From DASRJW01 sp964567755 (GTDB lineage Bacteria; Krumholzibacteriota; Krumholzibacteriia; G020349025): a stretch of 64,000 nt of DNA. The stretch is from positions 1 through 64,000 of the forward strand of contig CAZMNW010000007.1 of the NCBI GenBank assembly GCA_964567755.1. The letters are read 5' to 3'. Below, one piece after another: positions 54,339 through 63,086 of the stretch. The notes under the pieces were generated by a model, which ran no database searches, had not been told where the DNA came from, and saw nothing but the letters and a program-made list of their open reading frames with translations. A program made the translations under genes and the position numbers. The number at the start of each line of letters is the position of its first letter. The first letter of the stretch is position 1.

Positions 54339-55436
54339 ATGCTGCATAACCACCGAAGGCCCATTCGCTCATCGCAGCGAGCGCTGTGGTCGGCCGCAAT
54401 CGCGGGGCTCGTTGCTGGGCTTTTCTGGCAGGCGCGTGCCACGCAGCAGGACGCGCCGCCGAGCGCACCGCCGGCGGTCGCGAGCCCGCACGGTGAACTC
54501 AAGGTCGCCTGCGAACAGTGCCACACGGCCACGAGCTGGACCGTCGTGCGCAGCCCGTCGCTCTTCGATCACGGCACCACGGGCTTTCCTCTCCAGGGCC
54601 GGCACCGCGATGCCGAGTGCCGGGAGTGCCACGCCTCGCTCGAGTTCCACCGAGTCGCCACGAGCTGCGCCGACTGCCATCGTGACGTGCACGAAAGCAG
54701 ATACGGAGCGCGCTGCCAGGACTGTCACGGGCAGCAGAGCTGGGTGGGTCGTGCCGATGCCGTGCGCCAGCATGCGGCGGTGGGATTCCCGCTCCGCGGC
54801 GTGCACTCGTTGCTCGAATGCACGCGCTGCCACGCAACGCCGGGCGAGGCGAGCGTGGCCAAATTGTCCAACGACTGCGTCTCGTGCCATGCCGATGACT
54901 ACGCGGCGACGCAGGCACCGAACCACGGCGCAGCCGGTTACCCGACGCGCTGCGACGAGTGCCACGATGCGGCGCGCGCCACCTGGACGGGCGCCGGATT
55001 CGACCACGCCACCACCGGATTCGCGCTCGCCGGCGCCCATCGCACTCTCGAATGCACGCGTTGCCACGCGAGCGGCACCGGGTTCGGCGGTTTGTCGGCG
55101 ACATGCGTCGTCTGTCACCGGGACGATTACGACGCCACCGCGAACCCGAATCACGTGGCCGCTGACTTCGGCACCGATTGCGCCGGGTGCCATTCCTCGA
55201 ACGCCTGGCGCCCGGCCACGTTCGACCACGACAGGTTTTTCCGCATCAACTCGGGCCGGCACGCTGGGCTGTGGCCGAACTGCGCCATTTGTCACCCGAG
55301 TCCCTCGAGCTATGCGGAGTTCACTTGCTTGCAGTGTCACGAGCATAACCAAACCGAGACCGGCGACAAGCACCGCGAGGTCTCGGGTTACCGCTATGAA
55401 AGTGCGGCTTGCTATGAATGTCATCGCGGCGTGTAG
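54339..55436 (+). CDS. Multiheme cytochrome c, 13 CxxCH motifs
   Basis: 365-residue exported cytochrome with a signal/anchor helix at about residues 15-31 (A-L-W-S-A-A-I-A-G-L-V-A-G-L-F). I count thirteen C-x-x-C-H sites. It shares the F-D-H-x-T-T-x-F-x-L-x-G-x-H module with its upstream neighbour, so the two arose from a common ancestor or share repeats. ATG 54339 has GAGG upstream, 5 bases after the 20-heme gene. Its last 41 bases overlap the start of the outer-membrane barrel gene in another frame. The C-terminus ends on a heme motif (C-Y-E-C-H-R-G-V). Likely the heme carrier that reaches or enters the barrel. Confidence 0.92.
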   Translation: MLHNHRRPIRSSQRALWSAAIAGLVAGLFWQARATQQDAPPSAPPAVASPHGELKVACEQCHTATSWTVVRSPSLFDHGTTGFPLQGRHRDAECRECHASLEFHRVATSCADCHRDVHESRYGARCQDCHGQQSWVGRADAVRQHAAVGFPLRGVHSLLECTRCHATPGEASVAKLSNDCVSCHADDYAATQAPNHGAAGYPTRCDECHDAARATWTGAGFDHATTGFALAGAHRTLECTRCHASGTGFGGLSATCVVCHRDDYDATANPNHVAADFGTDCAGCHSSNAWRPATFDHDRFFRINSGRHAGLWPNCAICHPSPSSYAEFTCLQCHEHNQTETGDKHREVSGYRYESAACYECHRGV

Positions 55437-56967
55437 AACCTTTGGCGTTGCGGCGATGTCGCTGGGCACGGCGCTGTTCCTGACCGCGCGACCGGTGGCG
55501 GCGGCCTCCGCGCGCATCCAGTACATTTCCTCTTCCAACGTCTACCTCGACGCGGGCAGCGCTGCGGGGCTCGTCGAAGGCGCGGTCGTGCGCGTCGAAC
55601 GCGATGGCAAGGTCATCGCGGAGCTCGTCGTCGAGTTCGTGGCGCAGAATTCGGCGTCGTGCCGCGTGCAATCCGGCACCGAACCCTTGAAGCCGAACGA
55701 CAGCGTGACCTTCACACCGGCAACGGTCGCTGGCTCCCCGAGCCCTGCGCCCGCGCCCGGCGGATCCGGTGCCCGCTCGTCATCGCTGCGCGGTCGCTTC
55801 GGCGTTCTGATGTTGCGAACCTCCGATGCCTCCGGTCATCTCGACAATCCCGTGCTGGTGGGCGACGTCACGTGGCGCGGGAGCCGGCGGAATCAGCTCG
55901 ATCTGCGTTTTCGCGGCGACCATCCACGACGACAAACGCACCTTGCATCCACCACGCTGGAGGAGGACGAATCACGCATCTACGAAGCCTCGATCCGTTA
56001 CCGCAGCACCGAGTCGCGCCTCGAGATCGAGGCTGGACGGCTCTTGCCCGAACGCCTGGAGCTCCTCGGAGCCATGGATGGAGGCGGGTTGCACTGGCGG
56101 CCGCACGCGGCATTGCGCTTCGGGGTCGCCGGTGGCGGCGGCACCGATTATGTTTCGACCCCCTTCGTGACCGGCGGCTACAAGCTGGGAGGGTTTGTCG
56201 AAGCGGGTCGTGGTGGTCGCTGGCGCGCACTGGCCGCATTTGGACACGTCGAGGATCCCGACATCACCCGCCGCCAGTACGTGCAGTTGCGCGGCGATGC
56301 CAACATCCGGGGTAAGATGCGCCTGTTCGAGAATCTCGAGATCGATTTGTCCCCGGCGTGGAAGCTCGACCTCGGCGCTCCGGGCGCCGAGCTCACCACG
56401 TTCTCCCTCGGGATGCAGGTGGAGCCTCACCCCCGGCTCGACGTTTCGCTGGGATACGAAACGCGCCGGCCGCTGTTGCAGCCGGAACAACGCGCGCTTC
56501 CTGCGCCCATCGCGCGCGATCTCCAGCACGGCGTGCGCGCCGCCGCACGAGTCGCACTGACGCGCCAGTGGTCCTTGCGCCTCGGCGGCGACACTCGTCT
56601 GCAAACGGGAGACGACGCGAGAGCCCACTCGCTCGATGCGTATCTGCGGGGGTCGCGGGTCGGACCGCTCGATCTGTCCATGCATACATCGTTCTACGAC
56701 ATGGAACAGACGCAAGGCGAGATTACGGACGCCAGCTTGTCGTGGCCGATCACCGCCGGGTTCCGCTGCGAGGTCGCAGGCGGCGACTTCCACTCGCGCA
56801 ACAACACGGAGCTCGCCGGGGGTGCGGAGCCCGAGAGTCGCTGGAGCTGGCTGCGCACCGGCGCCAATTTCGCCACGACGTGGGGGTTGTGGCTGAGCGC
56901 GAGCGGCGAGTGGCGCACTGGCGACCAAGGCAGCGAGCTCATGGTCGAGGCGATGCAGCAGTTCTGA
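55396..56967 (+). CDS. Outer-membrane beta-barrel of the cytochrome conduit
   Basis: 523-residue exported protein. A signal peptide of ~35 residues is followed by a small domain (S-S-N-V-Y-L-D-A-G-S-A-A-G-L-V-E-G), like the FlgT-type fold. A proline-rich linker comes next, and from about residue 130 long amphipathic beta-strands with many aromatic/charged alternations; the chain ends in Q-Q-F, an outer-membrane assembly signal. Barrels of MtrB/OmbB type hold a multiheme cytochrome so electrons can cross the outer membrane; the position after two cytochrome genes fits this. No sequence match to MtrB is claimed. Start ATG 55396, alternative 55414; both lack strong ribosome sites and may rely on coupling. 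Confidence 0.8.
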   Translation: MKVRLAMNVIAACRTFGVAAMSLGTALFLTARPVAAASARIQYISSSNVYLDAGSAAGLVEGAVVRVERDGKVIAELVVEFVAQNSASCRVQSGTEPLKPNDSVTFTPATVAGSPSPAPAPGGSGARSSSLRGRFGVLMLRTSDASGHLDNPVLVGDVTWRGSRRNQLDLRFRGDHPRRQTHLASTTLEEDESRIYEASIRYRSTESRLEIEAGRLLPERLELLGAMDGGGLHWRPHAALRFGVAGGGGTDYVSTPFVTGGYKLGGFVEAGRGGRWRALAAFGHVEDPDITRRQYVQLRGDANIRGKMRLFENLEIDLSPAWKLDLGAPGAELTTFSLGMQVEPHPRLDVSLGYETRRPLLQPEQRALPAPIARDLQHGVRAAARVALTRQWSLRLGGDTRLQTGDDARAHSLDAYLRGSRVGPLDLSMHTSFYDMEQTQGEITDASLSWPITAGFRCEVAGGDFHSRNNTELAGGAEPESRWSWLRTGANFATTWGLWLSASGEWRTGDQGSELMVEAMQQF

Positions 56968-57001
56968 AGAGCGACAAAGTCCCGGCGGCTGCAACCCGCG
57001 C

Positions 57002-57727
57002 TCAGTCGCGGAAGCGGTGCTTGACCTGTCCCCAGCTGCTGGGGCGCAGGTTCGTGCGTCGAGTGAACTCGACGACGAGGACGGGTCGGTGCGATGTTGT
57101 GGGATGCTCGCGCGCATCGAAGCGGCGTGCCGTCCCCGCCAAGTCTTCTTCCCCGTGCAAGAGCCAGCCGAAATCGGATGCGGGCTCATCCAGCCAGATT
57201 TGCACGTCCGCTGCCATCCTGGCGCTCGAACAGCCGTAAGAACCGAGGGTGCTCACCACGAACACGGCACTGGCAGTGGTGCTGAAGTCTCCCCCGACCT
57301 GGGCCCACAGGGAATCGGGAAAGAAGCGATGCATCCAGGTGGCGTCACCCGGTGTGGCCTGTGCACCGCCGCCGCCGGCGGACACCGAGGTGCCTTCGCC
57401 CCAGCTCGCGCGCAGGCGGCGCACGAAGATCGACTGTGCGGCGAGCGTGTCCGGTGAGTTCGACAGGAACATGCGCAACTCGGCGCGGTCGATGCGAGCT
57501 CCGGCCGGCAGTGCAGAAGCGGCGTCGAAGGCCACGAGCGCTCGCCGCGTGTTGCGGCTGCTGTTGTCGCCCACGAACAGCGTTGGACCCGCACCGCTCG
57601 CGATTGCGCCGCCTACGTCCTCGAATAAAGTCGCGTCGCGCACGGCCTGCAGAACGATCGTGTCCGCGTGGACGGGAGCGATCACCAACCAACCCAGCGC
57701 GACCGCGATGTTCGTGCCTCGCATCAT
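57002..57727 (-). CDS. Exported DNRLRE-like domain protein
   Basis: 241-residue protein with a signal peptide (residues ~1-22, N-I-A-V-A-L-G-W-L-V-I-A-P-V-H-A), then a beta-rich domain typical of DNRLRE/CBM-like exported proteins. Marks are A-T-L-F-E near the start, R-A-L-V-A-F-D, a R-A-E-L-R-M-F strand and P-V-L-V-V-E-F at the end. The function of that domain is structural or carbohydrate-related in other proteins; here it stands alone. Start is one of two adjacent ATGs (57727, 57724) with GGAG upstream. Convergent with the barrel gene, 34 bases apart. Confidence 0.72.
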   Translation of the reverse strand: MMRGTNIAVALGWLVIAPVHADTIVLQAVRDATLFEDVGGAIASGAGPTLFVGDNSSRNTRRALVAFDAASALPAGARIDRAELRMFLSNSPDTLAAQSIFVRRLRASWGEGTSVSAGGGGAQATPGDATWMHRFFPDSLWAQVGGDFSTTASAVFVVSTLGSYGCSSARMAADVQIWLDEPASDFGWLLHGEEDLAGTARRFDAREHPTTSHRPVLVVEFTRRTNLRPSSWGQVKHRFRD

Positions 57728-58047
57728 GCCGTCATCTCCAGAACGGCCCACGCCTGATTCGGACCACGCTCGATTCTACACGCGCTGCGCCTGCAGCGCC
57801 GGTGATCCCGGCCGCACCGCCAGTGAATTTCCGGCGGGCCTGGCCTCGGATTTCCCCTTGTCATGCGACGGCTCCGCAGTGGATCCTCCAGGAGCGGGAC
57901 GGACTCCGTTCCGGTAGCAGCGCTGTCGAGCTCGCCACGCCAGCCTCTTCCCGCGCGTCTTTCCCGGCGCTCACTCAAAACACTGCGCGCGTGGGCGCGC
58001 GATCATGACATGCCGCTTGCGGCGTGCTCGAGGAGGTTCTTGCCGCG
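57728..58047. other. 320-base intergenic region
   Basis: Between the minus-strand DNRLRE-like gene and the plus-strand M3 peptidase. I see no gene, tRNA or repeat. An 11-base GC-alternating stem around 57986-58001 (CGCGC/GCGCG) is probably chance. AGGAGG at 58031-58036 serves the peptidase start. Confidence 0.45.
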
Positions 58048-59952
58048 ATGAAGCCCTGGTGCTGCCCCTCGTTCTTCGGCGCCGCGTTGCTCTGCATCCT
58101 CGCGATCCAGGTTCGAGCCGCGGAGCGGAGCGAGATCCCGACGCAATATACTTGGAACCTCGCCGATCTCTATGCCAACGAAGCGGCATGGGTCGCGGCG
58201 AAGGCGAAGATCGCTGCGCAGATCCCCGATCTCGGTCGCTATCAAGGTCACCTGGGAGATTCTGCCGCCATGCTCCACGAGGCGCTCGCCGCCATCATGG
58301 CGACGAGCCAGGAGCTGGCGAAGCTCGCTCCGTACGCCAGCATGTTGAACGACCAAGACAGCCGCATCGGCCGCCATCTGGAAATGCGCCAGGAAGCAGA
58401 GCTGCTCGGTGTGCAAATGAGCACCGCCATCGCCTTCGTCACGCCAGAGATCCTGGCGCTGGGCGAGGCGAAATTGCGCGGCTTCGTCGCCGCAGAACCC
58501 AAGCTGCGTGATTATGCCCACCACCTCGACGACATCCTCCGGCGCGGCCCACACACGCTCGGCGCCGCCGAGGAGACGATCGTGGCCCAGGCCGGCAACC
58601 TCGCCGACGCCGGGCAAGCCTTGCATGGCATCTTCACCAACGCCGATTTCCCGTATCCCGAGATCACGCTCGCGAGTGGCGAGAAAGTCGTCCTCGACGC
58701 CGCCGCCTACACGCGCTACCGCGCCCTCCCGGACCGGGCCGAACGCGACAAGGTCTTCCGCGCATTCTGGACCACCTACGCCAAATTCACCCGCACGCTT
58801 GGAGTGTCCCTCTACGCCCAGGTGAAGGCGCATGTGTTCGAGCGCGACGTGCACAAGTTCACGAGTTGCGTCGATGCCGCACTGTTCGACTTCAACGTCC
58901 CGGGCAGCGTCTACACCCAGCTCATCGCCGACGTCCACGCCAACCTGCCGACCCTGCATCGCTACCTCGGCCTGCGCCGTCGCATCATGGGAGTCGAGCA
59001 ACTGCGCTACGAGGATCTCTATGCCTCGATCGTCGACAAGGTCGACCTGCCCTACACGCCCGAGCAAGGGGTGGAATTGACCTTGGCCGCCTGCAAACCG
59101 CTCGGCGACGACTACGTCGCGGCGATGAAAAAAGGCTTCGAGAACCGCTGGGTGGATTTCCTGCCCAACACTGGCAAGCGTTCGGGCGCCTACAGTCAAG
59201 GCATCTACGGCGTGCATCCGTACCAGCTCGTGAACTATATGGGGCGCTACGAAGACGTTTCGACGTTGGCACACGAGTACGGCCACTCGATGCATTCGTA
59301 TCTTGCCGACCTCGCGCAACCGTACGTCACCCACGACTACCCGATCTTCGTGGCGGAAGTGGCATCGACATTGAGCGAAAACCTGCTGCTGCACGACATG
59401 CTCGATCGCACCCAGGACGACGCCACACGGCTCTTCCTTCTCGGCAGCTATCTCGACGGCATGCGCCAGACGCTCTTCCGGCAGACGCTCTTCGCCGAAT
59501 TCGAGCTGCACATCCACGAAATGGCCGAACGCGGCGAATCGCTCACCGGCGACAACATGACCGCCTTGTACCTGGGGCTGCTGAAGCAGTACTACGGCGA
59601 CGCGGAGCGCGTGTGCAAGATCGACGACCTGTACGGCGTCGAGTGGGCCTACATCCCGCACTTCTATTACAACTTCTATGTGTACCAATACGCCACCAGC
59701 CTGGTGGCGTCCGCGTCGATCGCCAACCGCATTCGCGACGACGCCGCGGCCGGCAAAACCCAGGCGCGCGACGCCTACATTCGCATGCTGTCGGCGGGTG
59801 GCTCGAAGTATCCCATCGATCTCCTCAAAGACACCGGCGTCGACATGACCACCTCGGAACCGTTCAAGGCGGCCATGCGCGAGATGAACCACGTCATGGA
59901 CGAGATCGAAAAAATCCTCGACCGTGGTGGCCCCAAGAAGAGCGGCTCGTGA
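58048..59952 (+). CDS. Exported M3-family oligoendopeptidase F
   Basis: 634-residue zinc peptidase. The active site H-E-Y-G-H is at residues 409-413, with the third ligand glutamate about 25 residues on (E-V-A-S-T-L-S-E). The N-terminal oligoendopeptidase F domain has the usual W-N-L-A-D-L-Y opening. A signal peptide (residues ~1-25, F-G-A-A-L-L-C-I-L-A-I-Q-V-R-A-A) is unusual for this mainly cytoplasmic family, so here it probably degrades peptides in the periplasm. ATG 58048 is preferred; GTG 58024 is an alternative. The decarboxylase gene starts 5 bases after the stop. Confidence 0.92.
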   Translation: MKPWCCPSFFGAALLCILAIQVRAAERSEIPTQYTWNLADLYANEAAWVAAKAKIAAQIPDLGRYQGHLGDSAAMLHEALAAIMATSQELAKLAPYASMLNDQDSRIGRHLEMRQEAELLGVQMSTAIAFVTPEILALGEAKLRGFVAAEPKLRDYAHHLDDILRRGPHTLGAAEETIVAQAGNLADAGQALHGIFTNADFPYPEITLASGEKVVLDAAAYTRYRALPDRAERDKVFRAFWTTYAKFTRTLGVSLYAQVKAHVFERDVHKFTSCVDAALFDFNVPGSVYTQLIADVHANLPTLHRYLGLRRRIMGVEQLRYEDLYASIVDKVDLPYTPEQGVELTLAACKPLGDDYVAAMKKGFENRWVDFLPNTGKRSGAYSQGIYGVHPYQLVNYMGRYEDVSTLAHEYGHSMHSYLADLAQPYVTHDYPIFVAEVASTLSENLLLHDMLDRTQDDATRLFLLGSYLDGMRQTLFRQTLFAEFELHIHEMAERGESLTGDNMTALYLGLLKQYYGDAERVCKIDDLYGVEWAYIPHFYYNFYVYQYATSLVASASIANRIRDDAAAGKTQARDAYIRMLSAGGSKYPIDLLKDTGVDMTTSEPFKAAMREMNHVMDEIEKILDRGGPKKSGS

Positions 59953-59957
59953 GCGCC

Positions 59958-61412
59958 ATGCACGACGACCGCAATGGCTTGGACCGCATGTTGGACATGA
60001 AGGCCGAAGATGTCCGCGACCTCCTCGCCACGACGCAGGACCTCGCGTTCGATTTCATTTCCACGCTGCCGGAACGTCACGTGGGCGCTCGTGCGAGCGT
60101 GGAGGAGATGCGCGCTTGGTTCGCCAAACCGCTGCCCGACCGTGGTGACCCACCGGCGGAGGTTCTGCGCGCCCTCGCGGCACCTGCCGAGCGCGGCCAC
60201 ATGGCCAATGCGGGCCCGCGGTTCTTCGGTTTCGTCATCGGGGGTGCGCTACCCGTCGCCATCGGCGCCGACTGGTTGGCAGCGGCCTGGGACCAGAATC
60301 CCGGGCTCTTCGTTCTCTCACCCATCGTCTCTGTGGTGGAAGAGGTTACTGCAGGATGGATCTGCGATCTGCTCGGATTGCCGCTCACCGCCAGCGTCGG
60401 CTTCGTCACCGGTTGTCAGATGGCGCACGTGACGTGCCTGGCCGCAGCACGCCATGCCGTGCTGCAGCGCGCCGGATGGAACGTCCAGACGCAAGGCCTG
60501 CGCGGCGCTCCTCGAGTTCGCATCGTGCTCGGGGGCGAAGCCCACGTCACCGTCACGCGTGCGCTCCGTCTCCTCGGCTTCGGCACCGACGTCATCGAAG
60601 TCGCAGCCGCCGACGACCAGGGACGCATGCAGCCCGCAGCGCTCGCGCAAGTGCTCGGCCCGAGCAGCGGCCCTGCGATCGTGTGCGCGCAGATCGGCAA
60701 CGTCAACACCGGCGCTTGCGATCCGGTGCGAGAGATCGTCGCCATCGCGCATGCAGCCGGTGCTTGGGCGCACGTGGACGGCGCCTTCGGTCTGTGGGCG
60801 GCCGCGTCACCCCAGCACCGCTATCTCACCGACGGTGCCGGCGCGGCCGATTCCTGGGCCACGGATGCGCACAAGTGGCTCAACGTGCCGCAAGACAGCG
60901 GCATCGCCATCGTGCGCGACAGCGGCGTGCATCGCGCCGCCATGACCACCGACGCCGCGTACATGATGAAATCGGCCGGTGCCGAGCGCGACCCCGTCGA
61001 CTGGGTGCCGGAGTTCTCGCGCCGGGCGCGCAGCCTCGCAGTCTACGCGGCCTTGCGCGCCTTGGGACGGCGCGGCGTGGCACAGCTGGTGCAGAACTGT
61101 TGCGATCGCGCGCGGCAAATGGCAACACTGTTGCGAAGCGACGCGCGCGTCGAGATTCTGAACGATGTGGTCTTGAACCAGGTGCTCGTGCGTTTCCATG
61201 CCCATGGCGACTCCGGCGACCTCACACGCGCCGTCATCGCGCGCGTGCAGCAGGACGGCACCTGTTGGCTCGGTGGCAGCACATGGCGCGGCATGAGCGC
61301 CATGCGACTCTCCTTCGTCAATTGGAGCACCGCCGAAACTGACATCGTCCGGTCCGCTGCCGCCATCCTCCATTGTCTCGACGACGAGATGGATGCACGC
61401 ACGGCGATGTGA
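59958..61412 (+). CDS. PLP-dependent group II decarboxylase-like protein
   Basis: 484-residue pyridoxal-phosphate enzyme of the aromatic/glutamate decarboxylase fold. The PLP lysine is in D-A-H-K-W-L-N near residue 308; a histidine stacking on the ring and G-N-V-N-T-G-A lie upstream. The substrate (glutamate, tyrosine, tryptophan or other) cannot be read; homologues also include aminotransferase-like proteins. ATG 59958 was chosen; GTG 59949 overlaps the upstream stop and is possible. Follows the M3 peptidase by 5 bases; a shared transcript supplying free amino acids is conceivable. The gap to TldD is 48 bases. Confidence 0.9.
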   Translation: MHDDRNGLDRMLDMKAEDVRDLLATTQDLAFDFISTLPERHVGARASVEEMRAWFAKPLPDRGDPPAEVLRALAAPAERGHMANAGPRFFGFVIGGALPVAIGADWLAAAWDQNPGLFVLSPIVSVVEEVTAGWICDLLGLPLTASVGFVTGCQMAHVTCLAAARHAVLQRAGWNVQTQGLRGAPRVRIVLGGEAHVTVTRALRLLGFGTDVIEVAAADDQGRMQPAALAQVLGPSSGPAIVCAQIGNVNTGACDPVREIVAIAHAAGAWAHVDGAFGLWAAASPQHRYLTDGAGAADSWATDAHKWLNVPQDSGIAIVRDSGVHRAAMTTDAAYMMKSAGAERDPVDWVPEFSRRARSLAVYAALRALGRRGVAQLVQNCCDRARQMATLLRSDARVEILNDVVLNQVLVRFHAHGDSGDLTRAVIARVQQDGTCWLGGSTWRGMSAMRLSFVNWSTAETDIVRSAAAILHCLDDEMDARTAM

Positions 61413-61460
61413 TACGCTGCGGCCCCTTGGGAGTTTGCGACTGTCACGCGGAGGCGCAAC

Positions 61461-63083
61461 GTGGCCCTGTCTCGCCGCCGTTTCCTGAAGGTGGTCGGCG
61501 TCACGGCCGGTGCGGCAACGGTCGGCGAGTTGCTCGATCAGCCGTTGTGGTCGATCCAACGCCTCGAGGCGGCCCCGCTCGACCCTCGCCAGCTCCGCGC
61601 TCTCGCCGATGTCGCTCTCGACCGCGCGCGCCAGCTCGGCTGCTCGTACGCCGACATCCGCATCAACCGTTACCGCAACCAGACCGTGGGACTGCGCACC
61701 AGCCCCGACCGCGCCGCAGGCATGGCGACCGGCAAAGTGAACAATGTGCCGACCGTGCTCGAGACCGAGAGCTTCGGGTTCGGTGTGCGCGTGCTGCATA
61801 CGGATACCTGGGGATTCGCCGCGAGTCCACGAGTCGAGAAAGACGAGATCGCGCGCGTCGTCCAAGAGGCAGTCACCATCGCGCGCGTCAATGCGGCGCT
61901 GCGCCAACGCCCAGTGCGCCTCGCGCCCGTGCCAGCCTACGAAGACCGCTGGGCCACCCCGTTGACGAAGAACCCCTTCGACGTTCCCATCCAGGACAAG
62001 CTCGGACTGCTGCAAGCAGTGAACGCCGCCGCCAAGAAAGTGCAAGGCATTGTCACGGTCAATTCGTCTCTCGTCTTCCGCTCCGAAGACAAGTTCTTCG
62101 CCTCCACCGATGGCTCGTACATCGAGCAGCTCATCGTGCAAACCGTCCCCAGCATGAGCGCCACCGCGGTCGAATCCGCGTCTCGCAAGAGTAAGTCGCG
62201 CAGCTTTCAGGTTCACCCGGTGACCGGCGGCTATGAGCATGTGGAGGGTTGCGGCATGCTCGAAGCGGCGGAGCGCGTCGCCCTCGAAGCAGTGGAGCAC
62301 CTGAAGGCAGCCTCGATCGCCCCCGGAATCAGAGACCTGGTCCTCCTGCCATCGCACTTGTCGCTCACCATCCACGAGAGCATCGGGCACTCCACCGAGC
62401 TCGACCGCGCTTTGGGCTACGAGGCCAACTATGCCGGCACTTCGTTCCTGGCGCCGCCCGAGCGCGTGCTCGGCAAGTTCCAGTTCGGTTCGAATCTCGT
62501 CAACGTCATTGGCGATCGCACCGTGCCGCAGGGCATGTCCACCGTCGGCTACGACGACGACGGCGTCAAAGCCACTTCCTTCCACGTGATCAAGAACGGC
62601 GTGTTCACCGGCTATCAGACCACGCGCGAGCAGGCGCACTGGATCGACGAGCCGGAATCGCGCGGCTGTTGCTACGCTGACAGCTTCGACAGCATCCCAT
62701 TCCAGCGCATGCCGAACGTCTGGCTCGAACCAGGACAAGACGGCAAGTCGCTCGACGATCTGATCGCGATGGTGGACGATGGCGTCCTCATCGACGGGCG
62801 GGGCTCGTACTCGATCGACCAGCAACGCTACAATTTCCAGTTCGGTGGCGATGCCTTCTGGGAGATCAAGAACGGCAAGAAGGGCCGCATGTTGGCCGAC
62901 GTCGCCTACCAGAGCAAGACCGCGGACTTTTGGAACGCCTGCGCGGCGATCGCCGACCAGCGTGCATGGGTGAATTTCGGCCTCACCAACGACGGCAAGG
63001 GACAGCCGAGCCAGGTCAATGCCATGAGCCACGGCTGCTCGCCATCGCTGTTCCGCGGAATCAACGTGCTGCGCACGGAGTAG
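61461..63083 (+). CDS. tldD: TldD-like metallopeptidase with Tat signal
   Basis: 540-residue member of the TldD/PmbA family, zinc peptidases that act as a TldD-TldE heterodimer and can unfold and cleave peptides, including microcin precursors. The metal site H-E-S-I-G-H is at residues 305-310. The N-terminus carries a twin-arginine signal S-R-R-R-F-L-K followed by a hydrophobic stretch, which is unusual for a family generally cytoplasmic. GTG start with GGAGG 6 bases upstream. The partner gene starts 3 bases after the stop. Confidence 0.92.
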   Translation: MALSRRRFLKVVGVTAGAATVGELLDQPLWSIQRLEAAPLDPRQLRALADVALDRARQLGCSYADIRINRYRNQTVGLRTSPDRAAGMATGKVNNVPTVLETESFGFGVRVLHTDTWGFAASPRVEKDEIARVVQEAVTIARVNAALRQRPVRLAPVPAYEDRWATPLTKNPFDVPIQDKLGLLQAVNAAAKKVQGIVTVNSSLVFRSEDKFFASTDGSYIEQLIVQTVPSMSATAVESASRKSKSRSFQVHPVTGGYEHVEGCGMLEAAERVALEAVEHLKAASIAPGIRDLVLLPSHLSLTIHESIGHSTELDRALGYEANYAGTSFLAPPERVLGKFQFGSNLVNVIGDRTVPQGMSTVGYDDDGVKATSFHVIKNGVFTGYQTTREQAHWIDEPESRGCCYADSFDSIPFQRMPNVWLEPGQDGKSLDDLIAMVDDGVLIDGRGSYSIDQQRYNFQFGGDAFWEIKNGKKGRMLADVAYQSKTADFWNACAAIADQRAWVNFGLTNDGKGQPSQVNAMSHGCSPSLFRGINVLRTE

Positions 63084-63086
63084 CTC

